A stretch of DNA of 64,000 bases from Mesocentrotus franciscanus (lineage: Eukaryota > Echinodermata > Echinoidea > Camarodonta > Strongylocentrotidae). Of the stretch, positions 10,109 through 21,399 are shown in pieces. The notes beneath the pieces are model-generated. The model saw nothing but the letters and a program-made list of their open reading frames with translations. It did no database searches and was not told where the DNA came from. The stretch is from positions 30,322,707 through 30,386,706 of the forward strand of contig CP137681.1 in assembly GCA_037976565.1 (NCBI GenBank), given 5' to 3'. Each line of letters starts with the position of its first letter. The stretch's first letter is position 1. The translations under genes were made by a program, and so were the position numbers.

Positions 10109-12660
10109 TCATGAAAATTTCACTTGTTCCCACTTTTGTAAATGTAAGGCTAATTTCCTTGCCCTCCCTGCAATGTTCTTTTCTTCTTCCCTAAATTCCA
10201 ACGGATCTTTTTGAAAATCACCCAAAGACAATATTACGGACTTTCTCCTGCATCTATATATCCAATATTTAATTGCAAAAATTATTGTATTAAATATCTT
10301 TATTCGTGGAGAATTACCGGACAACCCTAAATGAATATCCCCCCAGTCGACAGACCTTAATTCCTCTAGCCCAAACTTAGCTATTACATTCTGCCATGAC
10401 CTTTGAACATGTACACACTCCACGAACAAGTGTAAATATGTTTCAATCTTTTGCTAACAAAATGAGCACATGTTATCTTCAACAAAACCGAATCTCAATA
10501 AGTGTTCTCTAGTATATATTGCTCCATGAAGCAGTTTATATTGAATTTATCTTAGGCTGTTAACAAGAGTAACTTTCCTAGGCCTACTAAATATCTCCCT
10601 ATATACCTCATTTGAAAAATCTGAAAATCCCCGTCCATCGTGAATCTTCAAAACAAATAAATTTTGTAATTTCTCTATAAAATATTCATAAACCTTCCTC
10701 GATAATAAATCTCTGAGGAGCTTCACAGTACTGTTAAACTGCATTAAAATATCATGCTCTTTTACATCCACTAAACTCCAGTTATCCGTTTTTTCCGCTT
10801 CTCAAAATAGCTTCCCCAATATTCCATACATGAACAATTTTGTTTCCTTTTAACCCCAAATGTCGAAAATGAGATATTGACAGCATGCCGTTTTCAGCAA
10901 AAATATATTGAACCGAAATTATATTGCATGTAAACAACTCCTCATCAAAAATCATTTTCTTTTTTAATAAAAAATTTTTATTGTTAAAAATAATTGGATT
11001 ATCCTTTTCATCAAAACTTCTACAACCTTCTAACTCTTCCCATGCTTTTATCATTTCTAAATAGAACTTAGGTACTTTGAAACTTAATAACTTGGAATCA
11101 TAGTAACACATGAAAATAAATCTACCTCCTACCATCTTGAAGCAGAAATCAAAGTATAGCTTCCATCTCATTGATTTTTCTCCGTACAATAGTCTTTTCA
11201 CCCACATTACACGTTGGGTTTTTACAAACGAGTCAAAATTAGTCATTCGTAACCCTCCTTCATTATAACCTTGATACAATATTAATCTCTTAATTCGATC
11301 TTTCCCATTCCATATGAATTCAAAATATATATTTTCTGTATTTCCGATATGACTGACTTTGGAACCACTAGTGAAGCAGAGATCACTCTGTTTCCACCAT
11401 CCGAGAAGTCTTTTAATCTTGCTTAAAATCTCCTTATAATTCAACTCCTCTCCTATTCTGATGTCTAACGCAAAATACACTCCGAAAATCTTAATTTCTT
11501 TAACCACATTCCCGAAGGGAAGTCTTTCTGATTTGTCTCTGTTTTTCCCCAATTTCATAATATTAGTTTTTTCCGCATTAACCCGTAAACCATTTATTTT
11601 CTTAAATAACATATACATCTCCTTTATTATTTCTACAGATTCTTTATTTCTATCAAATATTGTCATGTCATCTGCATATAAAACTTGTTTGACTTCAATT
11701 CCTCCAATATTAACGCCTTTAATAACCTCATCATTCCTCACTACTGTTGCCAATATTTCAATAGCGAGAATAAATAAATAGGGCGAGAGTTGATCTCCTT
11801 GCCTTACCCCTCACTCAATATCAAAATAACCAGTAGCAAAACTCCCATTAATAACACAACTACTTTTATTACTGTAAATAGTTTTTACCCACTCACAAAA
11901 TGAGGGACCGAACCCAAACATTTCTAAGACTCTAAAGAGGAAAGTATGAGATACTGAATCGAATGCTTTTTCAAAATCAACCGCAATCAAATAACTACAA
12001 GCTTTATCATCTGACTCCTCATTCAAAAAACAGAACATATCATCAATTAAACGTACCGCTTCTCCAATATTGCGATTATTCATATAGCCCACCTGGTCTA
12101 CGTGTATGACTTCCTCAAAAACTCCCTTAATTCTTGTAGCTAACACCTTTGACAAAATTTTGTAATCAACATTTAATAATGTAATCGGCCTATAATTTGT
12201 TATGTATCGAGTGTCTTTCCCTTCCTTCTCAATCAAATTAATAACCCATTTTTGTGTGATATGGATAAAATCCCCATGACATAACCTTCATTTAAAGCAT
12301 CCATCAAAATATTTCCGATACTTAACCAAAACCTAGTATGAAATTCAACTGTACGGCCATCATTTCCCGGAGACTTGGTTAATTTCATAGCCTCCGGTAC
12401 CTTTAAGCACTCATCGTTTGTATTTTACCTTTACATGCTTTAATCCTTCCATTTTCCCTTACCACGATTTTCTTCTTTTTTGACTTTAGCAGTTGCTCGA
12501 AATACTCCCCCTCGTACCACGCAGCTCGTGACCTGATCTTTATTGGACTCTATGGACTCTTCATGCAATTTCTTTTATTGTTTTTTCTTTTCCTCCGTTT
12601 TTTCCAACTTCAATGGAAACCTAATTAGTTCCAGCTTTTTCACTTCATTTTCTAACCTTT
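10109..12660 (-). pseudogene. Tx1/L1-like ORF2: reverse transcriptase and C-terminus
   Basis: From high to low coordinate there is an RT N-terminal region 'MKLTKSPGNDG' (about 12395-12360), then 'NYRPITLLNVDYKILSK' and 'QVGYMNNRNIGEAVRLIDD'. Motif A is 'LIAVDFEKAFDSV'. A single stop near 11810 breaks the template-grip region around 'GVRQGDQLSPYLF'. The catalytic 'YADD' follows near 11690, then the long C-terminal part rich in W and K, ending with 'RCRRKSVILSLG' and a stop near 10109. Further stops lie near 10775 and 10545. The protein would copy element RNA at a nicked chromosomal site. This copy is dead. Confidence 0.75.
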
Positions 12661-14215
12661 GCAGAGGCGGCCCTCCCAGGGGCAGGGGGGGCACAGTGCC
12701 CTCCCACTTTTTCAAGCACCCCAAAAGTGCCCCTTTTTACATAGAAAAAGTGCCCCTTTAACTTTGTAAGAAGTGCCCCTTTTTAAATAGGAATAGTGCC
12801 CCTTTCACATTCACAAGTGCCCTTGTTAATTTGTAAAAGTGCCCCTTTCCCTTTTCAACTCTGATAAGTGCCCCTTTTATCTGGACACGTGCCCCTTTTA
12901 CTTCCCATTTTCCTTGCAATAAGTGTCCATTTTCCATTCTCATAAGTGCCCTTTTTAATCTCTAGTAAGTACCCCTTTTCAGGTACGAGAAGTGCATCTT
13001 TTCACTTTTGATAAGTGCCCCCTTCACCTTTGATAATTGCCCTACTCAAATCTGTGAGGTGCCTCTTTTATTTTGACAAGTGCCCCTTTCCCTTTTAATA
13101 ACTACCCCCATTTTAACTCGGATTAGCGCACCTTATATTTTCACATGTGCCCCCTTTCTTTCCTAATAAGTGCCCCTTTTTCTAATGATAAGTGCCCCAT
13201 TAAAAAGAGTCCCTTCCCTTCTCATAAGTGCCCCTTCTCTTGTAAATGACCCTTTTCAAGTACGAGCAAATACTCCTTTTCACTTCAGATAAGTGCCCCC
13301 TTCACCTCCGATAAATGCCCCCTTTAAAATCTGATCGGTGCCCATTTTCTTTCAACTAATTCACATTTTCCTTTATCATAAGTGCCCCTTTTGATATTAA
13401 GTGCCCCTTTCTATATCTGGTCATTGCCCCTTTCCAGGTGCCATAAGTGCCTCTTTTCACCTCTGATAATTTCCCTTTTAACAATGATACGTGCCCTTTT
13501 TCCTTTCTAATAAGGGACCTATCCCTTTTTCATAAATGCCCCTTTTCACCTCTTATAAATGCCCCTATCAAAATCTGATGGGGCCCCTTTTCGTCGACAA
13601 ATGCCCATTTCCTATTCTCATGACTGACTTTTTCATCCCTGGTGAGTGCCTGTTTTTGAGGGTGTAAGAACTGCCCCATTTTCACCTCTGATAATTACTC
13701 TTTGTACTTTGACACATACTCCTTTTCTTTTCCCCTTTTCCTCTCATCATTATACGCGCCCCTAATTTCAAGCGACTGAGAGTAATTTCCCCCAACGCTC
13801 GCACGCATCTATAGATGATATACTTATGTTACTTATCAAAGGTCTTTTCAGTCTTCCTTTATGAGAATGTGCTTATAACCCCATCAGGATTGGGTTTTTC
13901 CTCTTTATAAGATGTAATTTTTCGCACTGCGACCTCACAAATCTTAAAAATTTTCCTCACTCGCTTCGCTCGCTCGCAAATAATTTTTAAGACCATCACA
14001 CCAAACTGCAAAGTATGATGCTTAAGCAATATCTTGTATGGTGTATAAAGTGAAACAAATATTGAAATCATCCCTGATAATGTAATCACAATGTAGGGGT
14101 ATATACCAATGTCTAAAAAATTGTATATTTTCGCTTTGAGATTTTCCTTTATAGGTGCCCTTTTTTCTTGGTGCCCCCCACTTTGGAAGTCGCTCGGCCG
14201 CCCCTGGGAGTAAAG
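12661..14215. mobile_element. 'GTGCCCC' element, copy 2 (longest)
   Basis: It starts at gaggcggccctcccaggggc immediately after LINE sequence and ends near ggccgcccctgggag. About 1.1 kb consists of dozens of imperfect aagtgccccttttnnn units with irregular spacing of roughly 20-30 bp. A conserved unique segment of about 430 bp (13770-14200) follows, shared with copies at 6185 and 20031. The ends share ggcggcc and caggggc motifs in inverted orientation, hinting at terminal repeats. It is inserted in the LINE. No coding capacity was seen. Confidence 0.7.
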
Positions 14216-14300
14216 ACACTGGGTAAATCACCTTTGTTTAGCTGGTACATGAAGATGCCAGGACAATAATACTAATAGTACAGATCAGGTATTGTCAGTA

Positions 14301-14704
14301 TGTTGTCAGTACGAAAAAATCCATCAGTATGCGAGCGAAAATCAGCAAAGTTAATTGTTCGTATTGATCTTTTTTGAATAATGAAAATGTTATCAATATT
14401 TACTTTCGAACAGTTCCCCCATGCTTATATACCATAATTGAGGTAGGGTGATAATAATGTAGCATATAAGATGTGTATTACATGAGAAGGAAAATAACAT
14501 TTCAGTTTATGTATATCATCACACATTGCAAACTTTTTATCGCTTGTGTTATCCGAGGAGGACTTTTTAATTTGGTGCTGCCAACTATTTATTGGAGATA
14601 CAAAAGTAGTTTTAATTCGGTGAGCTTATGTTCTTATTTTGATGTTTGGAATTCATACCTCGAATCCCTACAATTGGTGACCCAGACGTGATTCGAACAC
14701 GCAA
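14301..14704 (+). mobile_element. LTR end plus tRNA-Trp primer-binding site
   Basis: The segment tggtgacccagacgtgattc (14675-14694), followed by gaacacgcaa, is the complement of the 3' end of eukaryotic tRNA-Trp with its CCA, apart from one mismatch. It lies two bases after a 'cctaca' end. That is the expected layout of an LTR followed by its primer-binding site. I place a possible LTR start at the tgttgtcagtacg near 14301 by its TG. Only the LTR and primer site remain; the element then joins LINE sequence directly. Confidence 0.5.
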
Positions 14705-15314
14705 GTAGATACAGCTTTTTCCAATTGATTTGAAATAAACCAATAGTCTAATCGACTTTGAACCCGTGGCGTATTTTGCCTAAACGTGTTCTGCTTTAAA
14801 TCCGGATTATCTTTCCTCCATACGTCATAGAACTCGAATTTCCTCAAAAACATCTCTAAATTATTTACAAAGGTTGATCTAACTACTCTCGTAATCCATT
14901 CTTTCACCAAAAATAACATTAAACTCTCCTCCTAGATTAATCGGATAATTCAAAGAGTACAAAGTTGAAATACAAGTGTCTAATTTTTCCAAGAGAATAT
15001 TTTGTTGCTAAATATTTCCCCTTGTTGGGAAGTACACATTCCCTATTAAGAGCCTAATATCCCAAATTAAACCTTTTTAATAAAATAAAACGACCATCCA
15101 CATCTTTGATATAGAAGGAGAACTCCTCTACTGTGATTTGACCCATGGCAAAAGTACACTTTCTCCAGGCCGATTCAATATCTGGTGTACTGTACGTTTC
15201 TTGCAACATTACTACAACCCCTTTCTTCCTTTTAATCCAATTAAAAATAGCTAATCGTTTAGTCCTATCCCTTAAACCTCTAACATTTAGCGAAATAAAC
15301 TTCACAGTATCCAT
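14705..15314 (-). pseudogene. Tx1/L1-like ORF2: endonuclease part
   Basis: The minus-strand frame starts 'MDTVKFISLNVRGLRDRTKR', the typical first strand of AP-type LINE endonucleases, and continues with 'VVVMLQETYS', which contains the metal-binding Glu. After a break, a second piece (14919-14705) has 'FYDVWRKDNPD' and 'QSRLDYWFIS', matching the C-terminal endonuclease core with its conserved Arg-Leu-Asp. It then runs into LTR-derived sequence. The middle is damaged by stops near 15054 and 14920. Confidence 0.7.
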
Positions 15315-15318
15315 TGAT

Positions 15319-15616
15319 TATCTTTTCTATCTATACACATACTTGAACAAAAAAATAAGTAAGAATTTGTCATCAATTGTAAAGTTTCCATGAAATTAAG
15401 AAAATCTATAAGCCTCAAATGAAAAACAAACAGTTTCAACTCATGCACCCCAAGTTGTAACTCGTGAGTATAGGCAGGAACAGACACCCCCTCACGCACA
15501 GACGTACCACAACACATACAGCATACAAACACACTCCATAACAATTCAATATCATTCATCTAACACAATTCTTCAGTACATCCTCCGACCCCTCCGACAC
15601 GTCTGTAATAACCAAT
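15319..15616. other. LINE 5' flank, no gene recognised
   Basis: The region upstream of the endonuclease start could be LINE 5' sequence. I find no ORF1-like protein in it. Confidence 0.35.
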
Positions 15617-15728
15617 TACACACACACACAAACACACACGCGTACACGCACACAGACACACAGACACACACACACGCACGCACACACATACACACGCACC
15701 CACACACACACAACATACACACACATAT
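15617..15728. repeat. (CA)n-rich microsatellite
   Basis: An interrupted ACAC run with G substitutions. Cysteine/valine-rich reading frames across it on the minus strand are artefacts. Confidence 0.9.
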
Positions 15729-15800
15729 TTATTAGCCTTTTCACCGCTTCTGGTAATTAGATTGTTTGTTATGTTCAATAACATTGCTTTCTATACCCGA

Positions 15801-16760
15801 AACTAAGTTAATTTAGGACATGTAGGAGGGCTGGTGAATCAAATCATATAGATAATAGTCACCATTTCCTTATCCTCAGTGAGCCCCTCCCCCTTACATG
15901 CTTTATACACCTTTGAAGAACTCATACTACCACTGCTCTCTACAAAGTTATTGGAAGTCGAAAGAAAAGAATATTTGAAGACAAAAATCCCACGTCGGGA
16001 GTTAAATCTGAAGATACTGTGTAAATGAATTGATTTGATCTCTTTTACAAATCTCTCAGCTGATCAGAGTGATTTAATTATGTAGTTGCCTACCCATTGT
16101 TAAATTTCCTAGAAATATAACTAAGTCGAAAATCAATTACCAACGTAAAAATAGAGATTTAGATTTGCGACGAATATTGAACCTAAGAACCAGGTTTTAT
16201 CACCATAGCGTGAGGACTTTTCATGACGAGTGCTCATTTATTTGACTTTATCAAATGTTTACTCCGGGAGTAAATATATGCCACTAAAAGTCCTCACCCT
16301 ATGGCGATAAAACCTGGTTCTTAGTTAGGTTCAATATTCGTCGCAAAATCATAAATCTCTATTTTTACGTTGGTTATTTTAAAGCAAATTCCCGAAAAAT
16401 CGGTCGACTCCCTGTTCCTTGTGAAGTCGGAGAAACGTCTTTCATTATTAAAAAAAAACCCAATGCAGTTTATACCACCCTGGCCCATTTTTACTCATAT
16501 CACTAAAAGAAAATCTCCGATAGGGTCAACTTTGTGTGGAGGCGTATCTAGCTACACCAGTTCCTCAAAACAATATATTGTTTGCTCCACACACGTGCCT
16601 TTCAAAGTACACAAGCTACAACGCCCAGTAATGATTTTGATTTTACACAAACAAACATATTATTAGATAAGTAAGCAAACAGAAAGAATATCAAGTTTTG
16701 ACAAGCCTTTCTCGATTATTCTTTAAAAATAGAAGAACACGTAAACTGTCTTTCAGATGA
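15801..16760. repeat. Long dispersed repeat, copy 2, with internal inverted duplication
   Basis: Homologous to 4311-5195 along its length. It differs by an inverted duplication: the arm at 16141-16217 (starting caacgtaaaaatagagattt) is the reverse complement of 16277-16372 (ending ataaatctctatttttacgttg). The spacer contains gtgctcatttatttgac, which is the reverse complement of the corresponding stretch in copy 1. Confidence 0.75.
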
Positions 16761-17897
16761 ATTAACAAGATGTAAAAACTTTGACGAAAACATAATTTTC
16801 ACAATAAAACTGTGAAAGTTTGACACGCCATGGAGAAAAGAGTCAGACGGCCTTCATTTGAGATTCATTTAAAATATTTACAATGAATTCATCGGATTTT
16901 AGGAATATGATTGTGCAGCAATTACCATGCAATACTACATTTCTTTCCATATAGGTTAGGAATATATGAAAACAATTTCAACGAGTTTTAATTCAAATTT
17001 CCTTTTCGAAACCTCAAGTAAAACACATTTTCCTTGTATCTCTTTACATGTTGGTAATTGTCAGGGTATCAAATCGTGCCAATAAAACAAGTCAAATTAT
17101 TTTCGATACCAAACATTTCAAGGAAAGTTAAACCGAATGTAATGTTGAAGAACACCTCAATATTAGTATCCTCTTATCTTCATCCGTAATTGGAGTTGAT
17201 CAATAATGAGCCTGCCCCATGCAGGATAAAGTTCGAAAGGGAAAAATAAAAGAGATAAACATCTAATCTGTATTTGAAGATCTCTGAGAAATATATATTT
17301 GTAGAGATATCGTGATCTAGAGCAGTGTTTTACAACCCTTTTTTCAGTCTCGGCACCCTTTAAAGAAACGAAAAGTTTCGCGTCACCCCAATCCGAAATG
17401 AATCCCAGAAAATTCGTTTTGCATCACTCTGGCACTCTACAAGTGCCATGTACACATATGCGGGAACATTTATTACTAATTTTTGCGAGCAAGCGAAGCG
17501 ACCGAGCAATAATGACATTTTTAATATGGCATACATGAATACAAAATATATCATATATTCAGTCACTTCGATACACGAATAAGACGGTATTCGTGCAACT
17601 CGTTGCAAAGGATTATCCTGTTTCTAAATGTTGCGAGCGAGTGAAGCGAATGAGCCTGGTAAAAAAAGTAATATCGATTCGAAAGATGTAAGATATAGAA
17701 GGAAATACTTTGCAGAAGGATATTCGGACAACTGTATTTTTAAATATGGAGGTATTCAGGCAACTCGCTACCTGAAATCTTCCTCTCCCTTAATGTTGCG
17801 AGCGAGCCAAGCGAGAGAGGAAGATAGATCTTCATTATCTTAAAAAACGCTACTTCCTCAAGAAATGACATACTATTTCCGTTTCTAATATTTGGGT
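16761..17897. other. No gene; scattered GCGAGCGAG motifs
   Basis: No coding feature was seen. From about 17330 on, sequence such as gcgagcaagcgaagcgaccg and gcgagcgagtgaagcg marks fragments of the repeat family seen at 5205-5395 and 61386-61590. Confidence 0.45.
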
Positions 17898-17901
17898 TTA
17901 A

Positions 17902-18425
17902 AGATACTATGTCCCTTTTGCAGCCAACATCAAATTCTGTAGAACTTTGCACGAATTATGAATATGTCATGTATCTGTGAAATTTAAACGTTAGCAGTGT
18001 CCTAATATTCAAATTATGCAAGGAAACCCGTTTACTTGCTAGACTTCACTGTCAGACACTATTGAGTGACTGACTGGCCTTTTTTCATCTTTGGTAATAA
18101 CATACATAAAATGAGCTGTAAAGGGTACATGAGCATTTGTCTACATCAATAACCCACTTCTTGTAATGGCCAAAATTAAACTGATTGAATCTTTGCGCAG
18201 CATAAAACGTACGACCATTCGGTACAATGGTCTGAAAAATCAGACTATTACTTACTGGCTCTATAGCTCCTAAGTCGATTCGACAACTAATAGTCGTTAT
18301 TTTTCCACTTAAAGACATTTTCAAGCCCCCCTTTTTCAAGGAAGTTCTAAATTAGTATTGTCTTTCAAATGCCGTTGGAATTTAACCTTTTCATTTTTTT
18401 GGCCTGCAAATGGGACATAGTACCT
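17902..18425. mobile_element. TTAA-flanked TIR element, copy a (524 bp)
   Basis: The element starts agatactatgtccc and ends gggacatagtacct, an inverted terminal repeat of 14 bp with one mismatch. TTAA lies immediately outside on both sides (17898-17901 and 18426-18429). A copy in reverse orientation is at 50131-50655. A TTAA duplication is the hallmark of piggyBac-type transposition. No transposase was seen, so it is non-autonomous. Confidence 0.75.
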
Positions 18426-18493
18426 TTAAGGAATCGACATTATTCCAATATGTTTTCTTTATATAACTAAATTCTCTCGCGGCATCCCTAATG

Positions 18494-18599
18494 GTGTCGT
18501 GCGAAACCACGACTGAAAAATGCTGGTCTAGTGGAGACGTTGCTGGAATCTGAACCACTTGGTCCGCGGTTCGAGTCCCACCGCGACACCAATGTCCTT
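18494..18599 (+). repeat. tRNA-like SINE head
   Basis: gtgtcgt (18494-18500) pairs with gcgacac (18593-18599) as an acceptor-like stem. An A-box-like tggtctagtgg lies at 18524-18534 and a B-box ggttcgagtcc at 18568-18578. The same head, followed by 'taatgtcctgtgg', is in the fuller SINE at 51786-52070. The stretch between A and B boxes is not a clean tRNA, so this is not called as a tRNA gene. Confidence 0.65.
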
Positions 18600-18609
18600 T
18601 GGCGAGGTA

Positions 18610-20010
18610 TTATATAAATTTGCTGAGCCAAAGGCTCAAGTGAGCTATTATGATCGCCTTTTGTCCGTCGTCCGTAGTGCGTCGTGCGTCGTCCGTCGTC
18701 AATAGGGACTTTTAGATTTACACGACGAGAACGTGGACTGCAACGTGTGCCATTCTTTCAAGGCACTGGCCCGTGCCCGGCAGTGCCTTAAAAGGACGTC
18801 ACATTACCTTAACAGGATGTCAGCGTGGCAGTCCACGTTCTCGTCGTGTAAAATCTTAAAGTCCCTAATAACTTTTGTTTACATTTTCAACTTATTCTCA
18901 AAACGCCTGACCAAACTTGGTAGGAATCAACCTTTGGCAAGGGAGATCTTAAATTGTTCCTCAGTGGCAGTAGTTGCACATTTTCTTCCTTTTCTTGAAA
19001 ACCCATGGTTTGATTCTAAACAAAATTTGTAGGAATCACCTGCAGGATAGAGAGATCTAAAGTTATTAAAATTGGGTATATGTTCCCCAATGGGGCTTGG
19101 GGTAGCATTCCCCCGAAGTGCCCCTAGGGCAATAAATGGACATTTTAAGACATTTTCCTTAAAATTCATATATAGATTTTGACTTAACTTGATAGGGAGC
19201 ATTTCTCAGGAAGGGGAATATGAAGGGCTACTGGAAGGGGCTTGGTAGTAGCACCCCACCCCAAATACCCTCTGGTATTTTGTCTTACTTCTTCTTTGAA
19301 CTCTTTAATTTTATATTTTAACATATAAGTAGAAATCCTCACGCAAGGGGAACTAAAATCGTTATTCAGGACTACCTACATGTTCCCTTCTAGGGGTCTT
19401 GGGCTTGGTATCCCGAAATACCCACATGGCAGTAAGTCAGTAATTAAACATTTTGATTTTCCCCCTTAAAATGCATTGCCCTTGCAGGGAGCTTAGGAAA
19501 GTTTCTCCACAGTTTACCTGTGACAGTAATTACACATTTTTGTAAAAGAGGGTCAAAGATCAAATGCTTTATTGTTTCATATCTTGGAAACAGACCGTGA
19601 TAGTGACCCAAAACCTGTCCTGATAATCGATCTTGATGGACCGATCTTTTCATAAAATAAAGTCAAATAATGAAAACATAATTTTGGAAATGTAAATGAG
19701 GATCAAAGGTCAAATGCTTTACTGTTTCATAGCGTTGAACCACATTATGCTTGTGACTTGAAACTTGACATGCTGATAGATCTTGATGGAATTATTGTTT
19801 TCCAAAATAAACATCAATTAGTGAAAACAGATCTGATGTGATCAGGATTAAACGTCCAAATGTCTGTCATGCGTATTCTGGCTAATTTTGTGAAATATCA
19901 CAAACAGTAAGACTGAACAAAAGAAGAAAGGCATTTCAAAGGCATTTGTTTGATTTGTAACTAGATAGCAAAATTATAGGCAGAGGAGACCAAAAGGGAT
20001 TTAAAAAAAC
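18610..20010. repeat. 'gatcgccttttgtccgtcg' dispersed-type repeat region
   Basis: It starts with ctgagccaaaggctcaagtg, then gatcgccttttgtccgtcgt and tandem gtccgtcgt units. After the foldback at 18704-18866 come repeated phrases such as gaccaaacttggtaggaatc and agggagatct. I recognise the style from repeats in marine invertebrates (recollection only). No gene was seen. Confidence 0.4.
18704..18866. repeat. Foldback (hairpin) element with 38-bp arms
   Basis: The left arm 18704-18741 (agggacttttagatttacac...) is matched by the right arm 18828-18866 (...aaaatcttaaagtccct) with only small differences. A second hairpin, aaggcactg (18760-18768) and cagtgcctt (18781-18789), sits inside. The whole can form a long cruciform-like structure. 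Confidence 0.75.
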
Positions 20011-20030
20011 TGCCACTCCATGGGGCTTTG

Positions 20031-21095
20031 AGCAGAGGCGGCGCTCCTGGGGAGGGGGGCGGGGAGGGGGCACACTTCCCCCTACTTTTTCAATTACCCG
20101 AAAGTGCCCCTGTTCCTTTCAAAGATGTGCCCGTTCCACATTTTTATAAGTGCCCCCTGCCACCTTAGATAAGTGCCCGCTTTACCTCTGATAATTGCCA
20201 TATTCAATTCAGAGAAGTGCCCCTTTTACTTTGACAAGTACCCATTTTCCTTTAAGTGACTCTTGTTATCTCTGGTGAGTGCCGCTCTTTAGAAGCGAGA
20301 AGTGCCCCTTTTCATTTCTGATAAATGCCTGTTATAGCTTGACATGTGGCCATATTCCTTTTCTGAATACGTTCCCTTTTTCCTTCTGAAAAGTGCCTCT
20401 TTCCCTTTTTGATAAGAGCCCTCCCCTTTTGCATAAATTCCTCTTTTTTCACCTCAGTCTGAAAAATGCCCCTTTTGAAATATGATAGGTGCCTTACAAT
20501 TGCCCCTTTTCCTTAAGTTTATGATAAGTGCACTTTTTCTATTATCATAAGTGCCCCTTTTCATCTCTGGTGAGTGCCCACTTTCAGGTGCGAGAAGTGC
20601 CCCCCTTTCCTTTCACCCTAACATTTCCCCTAATTTAAAGCGACTAAGAGCAACTTTTCTTTAATTTCCCCCAAAGCTCGATCGCATTCATTGCTGATAT
20701 GATTATGTTACTTATCAAAGGTCTTCTCATTCTTCCGTGATTAGATCGTGCTCAAAACTCCATAAGGATTTTTTCCTTCCTCTTTATAAGATAATAAGTA
20801 ATTTTTCGCACTGCGACCTAACAAATCATAACATTTTTGCTCGCTCGCAGATGAATATCCAGACCATCACACCCAACTGCAGAGAACCATGCTTAAACAG
20901 TATCTTGTACCACGCTTGAAATCATCTCTGATAATGCTTGTAATCACAACGTAGGGGTTAACACCAATGTCTAAAAAATTGTATATTTGTGCTCTGAGGT
21001 TTCCGTTTGTAGGTCCCCCTGTTCTCCAGAGAGTGCCATTTTGTTGGTCCCCCACCCACTTTCTTCGCAAGACACTCCGCTGCCACTGGCTTTGA
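20031..21095. mobile_element. 'GTGCCCC' element, copy 3
   Basis: It begins agcagaggcggcgctcctgg, has about 0.6 kb of irregular gtgcccc units, then the conserved segment (about 20640-21060) with gcgactaagagc, cttatcaaaggtc, ataaggatttt, gcactgcgacc and ccatcacacccaactg. It ends near cactccgctgccactgg. The number of internal units differs strongly from the other two copies. Confidence 0.65.
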
Positions 21096-21228
21096 GGCAG
21101 CACGTCCCAGAAATACCATCTCCCAAGAGGGTTGGGGAAGAAAGTGAGGCCCCTAATTTAATCAGCTCAGGTGAGCGTAAGGTCGGCGAACCTCTTGCTT
21201 ATGTTCCCCGTCAGAAAGGTTATCAGCT

Positions 21229-21325
21229 ACACTGTTGATCATAAAGTTAGGATTATTTTTATTACCTTTTTCATGAAATGATTGTGACAACATGATTTAT
21301 TCTTGATAGATATAGATATATATAT
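21229..21325. repeat. Tc1/mariner-like end fragment, copy b
   Basis: tacactgttgatcataaag followed by a T-rich stretch and atgattgtgacaacatg matches 9336-9415 in the same orientation. It runs into a short (TA)n tract. Confidence 0.4.
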
Positions 21326-21399
21326 ATATATATATCTTGCAATATTTTGATAAGATAGGGCGCTGTTGTGCTGCTGCCATACCTCCCAAATTATTGTTG

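Larger units (their letters stand above)
9819..15318 (-). mobile_element. Interrupted Tx1/L1-like LINE
   Basis: On the minus strand the element runs from an AP-type endonuclease start (15314) through a reverse transcriptase (about 12430-10800) and a C-terminal region (to 10109) to a poly(A) tail, seen as poly(T) at 9819-9846 on the plus strand. It is interrupted between 14705 and 12661 by an LTR fragment and a GTGCCCC element, and the sequence joining endonuclease to RT is missing there. Stops and frameshifts make it non-functional. The poly(A) tail and the 'SPGNDG...NYRPITLLN' style fit the L1/Tx1 group. Confidence 0.7.

Noticed and set aside
12758..12943. Lys/Gly-rich frame on the minus strand
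   Set aside because: Translation of the aagtgcccctttt units.
15560..15784. Cys/Val-rich minus-strand frame
   Set aside because: Created by the (CA)n microsatellite.
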